Source: an uncultured Ruthenibacterium sp. (lineage in GTDB: Bacteria > Bacillota > Clostridia > Oscillospirales > Ruminococcaceae). Taken from it: DNA of 24,352 nucleotides. Where the stretch lies: assembly GCA_910587145.1 (NCBI GenBank), contig CAJUMH010000001.1, forward strand, positions 112,182-136,533, read 5' to 3'. A model generated the notes under the pieces. It was given only the letters and a program-made list of their open reading frames with translations. It was not told where the DNA came from and ran no database searches. Numbering within the stretch: the stretch's first letter is position 1; each line of letters begins with the position of its first letter. This document shows positions 19,853-24,352 of this stretch, one piece after another. A program made the position numbers and the translations under genes.

Positions 19853-21158
19853 CGTCTCCTCTGTGAAGACGCAGACCCCCGCGCGCAAGGGCTGGCTGGA
19901 GCGCCTGCTTTCCCGGCGCTGGATCTCCATCCTCGTCTCGCTGCTCATGGCGGTGCTGCTGTGGCTCACGGTCATCTCGCAGCAGCCCACGCAAACGTAC
20001 ATCATCACGGGCGTTCCCGTCTCTTACGATTACAATTCGCCGCTGTATACCGGCGCGTCGCTCGATATCATAAGCCGCAGCGATCTGCGCGTAAACGTTT
20101 CGATCAAGGGCGACAGCAGCGTCATCAGCAATGTCAGCGCCGCGGACATTATCGTCTATCCCGATTACACCGATGTCTCGCGCTCCGGCACGCCGGGCGA
20201 ATACACGCTGCCGCTGCGCGCGCGCCGCTCGGACAATTCGCTGCAGAAATTCGAGATCGACGCCGTTACGCCCGGCAATGTGGACATCTCGTTCGCGCAG
20301 ATCGGCACACAAAAATATCCCGTGGAGATCGATGCCAGCATCGACCCCGCCGAGGGCTATTATCTGGGCGAAAAGCAGGCTTCTCCCACCGAGGTGACAC
20401 TGCGCGGCCCCGTAGAGGAGCTGGCGCGCGTAAAGCATGTGGCAGCCCGCGTGGAAAGCGCCGAGCCGCGCGACCGCACGATGCTGGACAGCGCCGAGCT
20501 GGAGTTTTTCGACGAAAACGGCGAGCTCGTCCCGCGCGGCAGCATCACCGTGCTGGAGGGCGATCAGGTGGAGGTGACAATCCCCATCCTGAAGATCCGG
20601 GAGGTGCCGCTGCGGTTTGAATTCAGCAATGTGCCGGCGGGCTACGATCCCTCGGTACTGCGAGCCGCCATCTCGCCCGCCACAATCCGCATCGCGGGCG
20701 CGGCCGATCTGGTAGACAGCATCGAGAGCATCAACGCCGGCTTTATCAACCTCACGCGCATTCAGCTGGGCAAAACCGAAACCCTGCGTATCCCGCTTGC
20801 AGACGGGCTTGTAAATGTGGACAACGTACAGGATGCGACCGTCAGCTTCAACACCCAGGGCTACGATGTGCCGCATACCATCACGGTGAACGATATCCGC
20901 GTAACGAACGCCCCGTCCGGCGTTTCCGTAAAGGTGATCACCGAAATGCTGCAGAATGTGGTGCTCATCGGCGAAACGGAAGAACTGGCCGAGCTTTCCC
21001 CGGCGGACGTTGTCGCGCTGGTGGACGCTTCCTCCCAGAACATCACGGTGCGCGGCAGCGGGCAGCAGCAGCTGAGCGCGCAGATCATTGTAACGGGCAC
21101 ACGCACGGTATTTGCCACGGGGTCGTATTCCGTGCTGTGCGAGATCACGGTGGAATGA
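19833..21158 (+). CDS. cdaR: YbbR-domain protein CdaR, CdaA regulator
   Basis: A 441-residue protein with one membrane helix (about 31-48, WISILVSLLMAVLLWLTVI) after a basic cytoplasmic start, then an extracellular series of YbbR-type beta domains. Recurring YbbR features include PTQTYIITGVPVSYDY near the membrane, YPVEIDASIDPAEGYYLG with TEVTLRGPVEEL (about 166-201), LRFEFSNVPAGYDP with ATIRIAGAADLVDSI, and a final repeat ending in YSVLCEITVE. In Bacillus and Listeria, CdaR binds CdaA in the membrane and adjusts its cyclase activity; the 20-nt gene overlap fits that partnership. GGAGGAG lies 5 nt before the ATG at 19833. The stop overlaps the next start (ATGA). Confidence 0.95.
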   Translation: MKNSTSNVSSVKTQTPARKGWLERLLSRRWISILVSLLMAVLLWLTVISQQPTQTYIITGVPVSYDYNSPLYTGASLDIISRSDLRVNVSIKGDSSVISNVSAADIIVYPDYTDVSRSGTPGEYTLPLRARRSDNSLQKFEIDAVTPGNVDISFAQIGTQKYPVEIDASIDPAEGYYLGEKQASPTEVTLRGPVEELARVKHVAARVESAEPRDRTMLDSAELEFFDENGELVPRGSITVLEGDQVEVTIPILKIREVPLRFEFSNVPAGYDPSVLRAAISPATIRIAGAADLVDSIESINAGFINLTRIQLGKTETLRIPLADGLVNVDNVQDATVSFNTQGYDVPHTITVNDIRVTNAPSGVSVKVITEMLQNVVLIGETEELAELSPADVVALVDASSQNITVRGSGQQQLSAQIIVTGTRTVFATGSYSVLCEITVE

Positions 21159-22831
21159 TGCTGCTCGTGCGGGATATTCGCCTGCCGCTTTCGGCGGGCG
21201 AGGACGAGGCCGTTGCCCGTGCGCTGAAAACGCTGGGCCTGCGGCGCGCCGATCTGGCGCAGGCGGGCATTGCAAGGCTTTCGGTGGACGCACGCCGCGG
21301 CAAGCCGAGCCTTGTATACACCGTGGCGCTCACGCTGGCCGAAGGGGGTGCGCAGCGCTCGTTTGAGCACTGTGCGCCCTGCGTTTCCGTTGTGGAGCCC
21401 GCCGCATTCTGTGTGCGGAACGGCACGCGGCGGCTTTTGCACGCGCCCGTGGTGTGCGGCCTTGGCCCGGCGGGGCTGTTTGCGGCACTGCTGCTGGCGC
21501 GGCAGGGCTTTCGCCCTGTGGTACTGGAGCGCGGCCCCGCGGTGGAGGAGCGCGCCGCCGCCGTGGAGCGTTTTTTGCAAACCGGCGTTCTGAACGAGGC
21601 GGCAAACATTCAGTTCGGCGAGGGCGGCGCGGGCACGTTTTCGGACGGCAAGCTGACAACGCGCATCCACGACCCGCTGTGCGCGTTTGTTACAAAAACG
21701 CTGCTGGCGCACGGCGCCCCGCCGGAAATTGCCTACCGGCAAAAGCCGCACATCGGCACAGATGTGCTGCGCGGCGTAATCACCTCGCTGCGCAGCGAGA
21801 TCGAGGCGCTGGGCGGGCAGGTGCGCTTTTGCACGCCGCTCACGGGCCTGCGCCTGCAAAGCGGGCGGCTCTGCGCCGTGCGCACGCCCGAGGGCGAGAT
21901 CCCCTGCGAGGCGCTGGTACTGGCGCCCGGCCATTCGGCGCGCGATACGTTCGCAATGCTGCACGAGGCGGGCTTTGCGCTGCAGTCGAAGCCGTTTTCC
22001 GTCGGCTTTCGCGCCGAGCATCTGCAAAGCCGCATCGAGGAGGCCCTGTATCACGGGGCCGCGGGGCATCCCGCGCTGCCGCGGGGCGAATATCAGCTTT
22101 CAACGCACGTGGGCGCGCGGTGCGTGTATACCTTTTGCATGTGCCCGGGCGGCAGCGTTGTGGCTGCCGCCAGCGAAACGGGCCGGGTGGTTACAAACGG
22201 CATGAGTTTGCACGCGCGCGGCGGCAAAAACGCCAATGCCGCCGTGGTGGTGAGCGTAAGCGAGGCCGATTTTGGCGGCGACGCGCGCAGGGCGATCGAA
22301 TTTCAGCGCGCGCTGGAAGAAAAGGCCTACGCGGCGGGCGGCGGCGGATATGCCGCCCCGGCAGAAAATCTGCAGAGCTTTCTTTCGGGCGCGGGCACGC
22401 TGCGCATTACGTCGGTGCAGCCCACCTATCCGCGCGGCGTTGCGGCGTGCGGTTTGGGCGCTCTGCTGCCCGAAGAGCTGGCAGCGTGCCTGCGCACAGG
22501 GCTTGCGGCGTTTGGGCAAAAGCTGCCCGGCTATACCGCGCCCGAGGCGATTTTAACGGGCCTCGAGACCCGCACCTCCAGCCCGGTGCGCCTTGCGCGC
22601 GGCGCAGACGGCCAAAGCACCGAGGTATCCGGCGTCTGGCCGTGCGGGGAGGGCGCGGGCTACGCGGGCGGCATCATGTCCGCCGCGGCAGACGGCCTGC
22701 GCGCGGCAGAGCACATCGCGCGGCGGTATTGTCCCGCCGGGTGCGCGGCAGAGGGCAGCCGCGGCACATCTTTTAAAAAAACATTGGGGCGCGCGGCGGC
22801 CGCCCCGTCTGACGGAGGAATCTGTAAATGA
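21155..22831 (+). CDS. FAD-dependent oxidoreductase, COG2509-like
   Basis: A 558-residue flavoprotein. After a small N-terminal alpha/beta region (1-95, LLVRDIRLPLSAGEDEAVARA) comes a dinucleotide-binding fold: VVCGLGPAGLFAALLLARQG with G102, G104 and G107, and E125 (VVLERG) as the ribose-binding acid. Further marks are NIQFGEGGAGTFSDGKLTTR (about 153-172), GHSARDTFAMLHEAG, and FAD-closing GVWPCGEGAGYAGGIMSAAADGLRAAEHIA near the end. This matches the uncharacterised FAD-dependent dehydrogenases annotated as COG2509; the substrate is not known. It starts at ATG 21155, overlapping the cdaR stop by 4 nt with only a weak ribosome site, so it relies on coupled translation. An alternative ATG at 21158 is possible. 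A 20-residue low-complexity tail (GRAAAAPSDGGICK) follows the core. Confidence 0.88.
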   Translation: MMLLVRDIRLPLSAGEDEAVARALKTLGLRRADLAQAGIARLSVDARRGKPSLVYTVALTLAEGGAQRSFEHCAPCVSVVEPAAFCVRNGTRRLLHAPVVCGLGPAGLFAALLLARQGFRPVVLERGPAVEERAAAVERFLQTGVLNEAANIQFGEGGAGTFSDGKLTTRIHDPLCAFVTKTLLAHGAPPEIAYRQKPHIGTDVLRGVITSLRSEIEALGGQVRFCTPLTGLRLQSGRLCAVRTPEGEIPCEALVLAPGHSARDTFAMLHEAGFALQSKPFSVGFRAEHLQSRIEEALYHGAAGHPALPRGEYQLSTHVGARCVYTFCMCPGGSVVAAASETGRVVTNGMSLHARGGKNANAAVVVSVSEADFGGDARRAIEFQRALEEKAYAAGGGGYAAPAENLQSFLSGAGTLRITSVQPTYPRGVAACGLGALLPEELAACLRTGLAAFGQKLPGYTAPEAILTGLETRTSSPVRLARGADGQSTEVSGVWPCGEGAGYAGGIMSAAADGLRAAEHIARRYCPAGCAAEGSRGTSFKKTLGRAAAAPSDGGICK

Positions 22832-24027
22832 ACGATCCCCATAACGGCAGCAAAAAGCCGGACGATTTGAGCCGCAGCATTGAAGAGGAGGTGCGCCAGA
22901 CACTGGACACCGTGGCTGCCACCATCCGCAGCGCAGCGCGCGAGGTGAGCGATACGCTGCGCGAAGACGAAAATCTGCAGCGCACCGTACAGAATCTGGG
23001 CGCGGCGGCGCGCAGCGGCGTGGAAAGCGTGCGGCAGGGCATCAGCCGCGCCGCACGGGAAGCCGAGCGCACACAGCGCCGCAAAAACCGCAGAAAAAAG
23101 CGCGATTACGCCAAGCGCGCGGCCTCGGCTCTCAGCGAGGCGGGCGGCCTGCTGCTGGCCTCGGGCATTTTGAGCGTGGTTTCGGTAAGCAGCTGGATCG
23201 ACAGCGGCGAATTTGCCGGAACGGCCATTTTGGGCGTGATCGCGCTGTGGCTTTTGGGCGGCTCTGTCTTTTCGTTCCTCAAATCACGCACGCTGCGGCG
23301 CGTCGCCTCCTACCAAAGCGTTCTGGGCGAGCGCTCGTACTGCTCGCTGGCCGAGCTCTCGGCGTTCACCGACAAAAGCCAGGCCGCTGTCCGGCGCGAT
23401 CTGCACAAGCTCATCAGTATGGGCAAATATGAGGATGTCTACCTTGCGCCGGACGGTTCGCGCCTGTTCTCCAACGAAACGGCCTACCGGCTGTATCTGG
23501 CGCACTGCGCGCTGGACGACGAGGCCCGGCGCGCAGCGCCGCAGCCCGCGCCCGAGCAGCCCGCGCCCGAGCAGCCCGCGCCGCAGGCCGACGCCGCAGA
23601 GCTGAGCGTGCCGGAGCAGTGCCGCGCCTTTTTAAGCGAGCTGCGGGTGCAGCAGCGCCAGATTACAGACGCCGCCGTGCTGGAGCAGACGCATCGCATC
23701 GAGGCACAGACCGTGCGCGTTATCGCGTGGCTGGAAAAGCATCCCGAGGGCGAGGGGCAGATCCGCCGCTTTGTCAATTACTACATGCCCACAACGCTCA
23801 AGCTCATGCGCACCTACAACGAGGTGAGCCCGCAGGCCGACAGCAGCAGCGTGGCAGCGTCCATCCAAACGGATATCTGCGGCATCCTTTCCACCATCAA
23901 CACTGCGTTCCAGAGCCTGCAGAACAATCTTTTAAAGGATACCGCAATGGATGTTTCGGCCGAGATCTCGGCGCTGGAGACCGTTTTGGCCCAGGAGGGC
24001 CTGACGCAGGACGAAATGGGGCTGTAG
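22828..24027 (+). CDS. xpaC: XpaC-family (halogenated-indolyl phosphate hydrolysis) membrane protein
   Basis: A 399-residue protein. An acidic-to-basic helical N-terminus (1-95, coiled-coil-like, ending in RRKNRRKKR) precedes two membrane helices (about 106-123 and 130-152). A winged-helix-like segment follows at about 165-215 (YCSLAELSAFTDKSQAAVRRDLHKLISMGKY... LF). A proline linker has QPAPE repeats (about 239-252), then the XpaC-type helical domain (about 260-390, IRRFVNYYMPTTLKLMRTYNEV). XpaC is named from hydrolysis of bromo-chloro-indolyl phosphate in Bacillus; its true role is unclear and it is usually next to telA. Here telA is not seen within the window. GGAGGA lies 8 nt before the ATG, which overlaps the preceding stop (ATGA). 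The low-complexity linker is encoded by a 15-bp DNA repeat at 23542-23580. Confidence 0.85.
   Translation: MNDPHNGSKKPDDLSRSIEEEVRQTLDTVAATIRSAAREVSDTLREDENLQRTVQNLGAAARSGVESVRQGISRAAREAERTQRRKNRRKKRDYAKRAASALSEAGGLLLASGILSVVSVSSWIDSGEFAGTAILGVIALWLLGGSVFSFLKSRTLRRVASYQSVLGERSYCSLAELSAFTDKSQAAVRRDLHKLISMGKYEDVYLAPDGSRLFSNETAYRLYLAHCALDDEARRAAPQPAPEQPAPEQPAPQADAAELSVPEQCRAFLSELRVQQRQITDAAVLEQTHRIEAQTVRVIAWLEKHPEGEGQIRRFVNYYMPTTLKLMRTYNEVSPQADSSSVAASIQTDICGILSTINTAFQSLQNNLLKDTAMDVSAEISALETVLAQEGLTQDEMGL
23542..23580 (+). repeat. 15-bp tandem repeat in xpaC (Pro-rich linker)
   Basis: The unit CAGCCCGCGCCCGAG is present twice in full (23542-23556 and 23557-23571) and partly a third time (23572-23580), encoding QPAPE. 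It is a flexible linker prone to length change. Confidence 0.85.
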
Positions 24028-24030
24028 CGA

Positions 24031-24053
24031 AAGCCGCCCCATCCCCGGCTTTT
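24031..24053 (+). terminator. Weak intrinsic terminator after xpaC
   Basis: AAGCCG (24031-24036) pairs with CGGCTT (24046-24051), a 6-bp stem with a 9-nt loop, ending in TTTT. Too short to be sure; transcription may continue into the next gene. Confidence 0.4.
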
Positions 24054-24138
24054 CGGCCAATGGCCGTCTGCCGGCAAGGAGCTTTACGCCGTTTGCATGC
24101 ACGGCCATGAGCCCTCGATCGAAGGAGGCAATCTGCGG

Positions 24139-24352
24139 ATGAGCACGCTGATCATTCTCTTAGTTATCTTTTTCATCCTGATCCCCAAGCTGCAGCAGAA
24201 AAAAGCGCAGCGGGAACAGATGATGCGCGAGGACGCGGCACGGCGTGCGCAGAGCACAGCCGCCCAGCGCGCCGCCGAGGAAAACGCGGCACGGCGCGCG
24301 CAGAGCACAGCCGCCCAGCGCGCCGCCGAGGAAAACGCGGCACGGCGCGCGC
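24139..24352 (+). CDS. Membrane-anchored tandem-repeat protein, cut by the window end
   Basis: An open reading frame starting at ATG 24139, with GGAGG 10 nt upstream, and still open at the window edge (71 residues seen). The first 15 residues are strongly hydrophobic (MSTLIILLVIFFILI), followed by PKLQQKKAQREQMMRE, so it is a membrane-anchored protein with a cytosolic or external charged stalk. From residue 33 it consists of a 17-residue repeat (AARRAQSTAAQRAAEEN), two full copies and a partial third, likely a long helix or coiled coil. It may be in an operon with xpaC, 111 nt upstream. I do not recognise the family, and what lies beyond the repeat cannot be seen. Confidence 0.72.
   Translation, partial: MSTLIILLVIFFILIPKLQQKKAQREQMMREDAARRAQSTAAQRAAEENAARRAQSTAAQRAAEENAARRA
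24235..24352 (+). repeat. 51-bp in-frame tandem repeat
   Basis: Copies at 24235-24285 and 24286-24336, plus the first 16 bases of a third. The two full copies differ at a single base (T/C in the fourth codon, silent). The near-identity implies recent duplication; the unit length of 17 codons keeps the frame. Confidence 0.92.

Overview
The window is about 24 kb of GC-rich, gene-dense bacterial chromosome. It fits a high-GC member of the Clostridia, in the broad Oscillospiraceae-like sense. The support is an archaeal/eukaryotic-type ProS, the adjacent cdaA-cdaR pair, an XpaC-family protein, IspD fused to IspF, an O2-sensitive-type IlvD, and sigma-A promoters of TTGACA/TATAAT or extended -10 (TGTGGTAYAMT) type. 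The species cannot be named from the sequence. There is no tRNA, rRNA, CRISPR array, transposase or phage gene. No gap between genes exceeds about 300 bp.

Left part (1-7.8 kb, mostly minus strand). A small exported protein (minus) is divergent from a small XRE-family regulator (plus); an 8-bp inverted repeat lies across their shared promoter region. A bidirectional terminator separates the regulator from proS. Reading leftward, acpP (own strong promoter and terminator) precedes proS. Further right are two signalling genes read leftward: a REC-HD-GYP-PAS-GGDEF response regulator with both c-di-GMP synthesis and degradation modules, then a membrane hybrid histidine kinase (extracellular sensor, kinase core, two receiver domains). 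They are probably one signalling unit.

Middle part (7.9-16 kb, plus strand). From a divergent promoter, ilvD (branched-chain amino acid and pantothenate precursor synthesis) is followed after 20 nt by a GPH-family sugar/cation symporter. A membrane-anchored alpha/beta hydrolase comes next. Then a large lipoprotein with a FecR-like domain fused to a DUF3160-like domain overlaps by 4 nt a small membrane-anchored protein with DxDGDGxxE loops. This pair is the least understood system in the window. A large hairpin and three 20-bp tandem repeats close it.

Right part (16-24.35 kb, plus strand). cca (tRNA CCA addition), a fused ispDF (MEP isoprenoid pathway) that keeps a near-perfect internal ribosome binding site in front of its IspF half, and then a tightly overlapping cluster: cdaA (c-di-AMP synthase), cdaR (its YbbR-domain partner), a COG2509-like FAD-dependent oxidoreductase and an XpaC-family membrane protein. 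glmM, the usual third gene of cdaA operons, is absent from the place where it is often found. The last gene, cut by the window edge, is a membrane-anchored protein built from a 51-bp (17-residue) tandem repeat.

Both cyclic dinucleotide systems are present (c-di-GMP on the left, c-di-AMP on the right), but nothing in the sequence links them.
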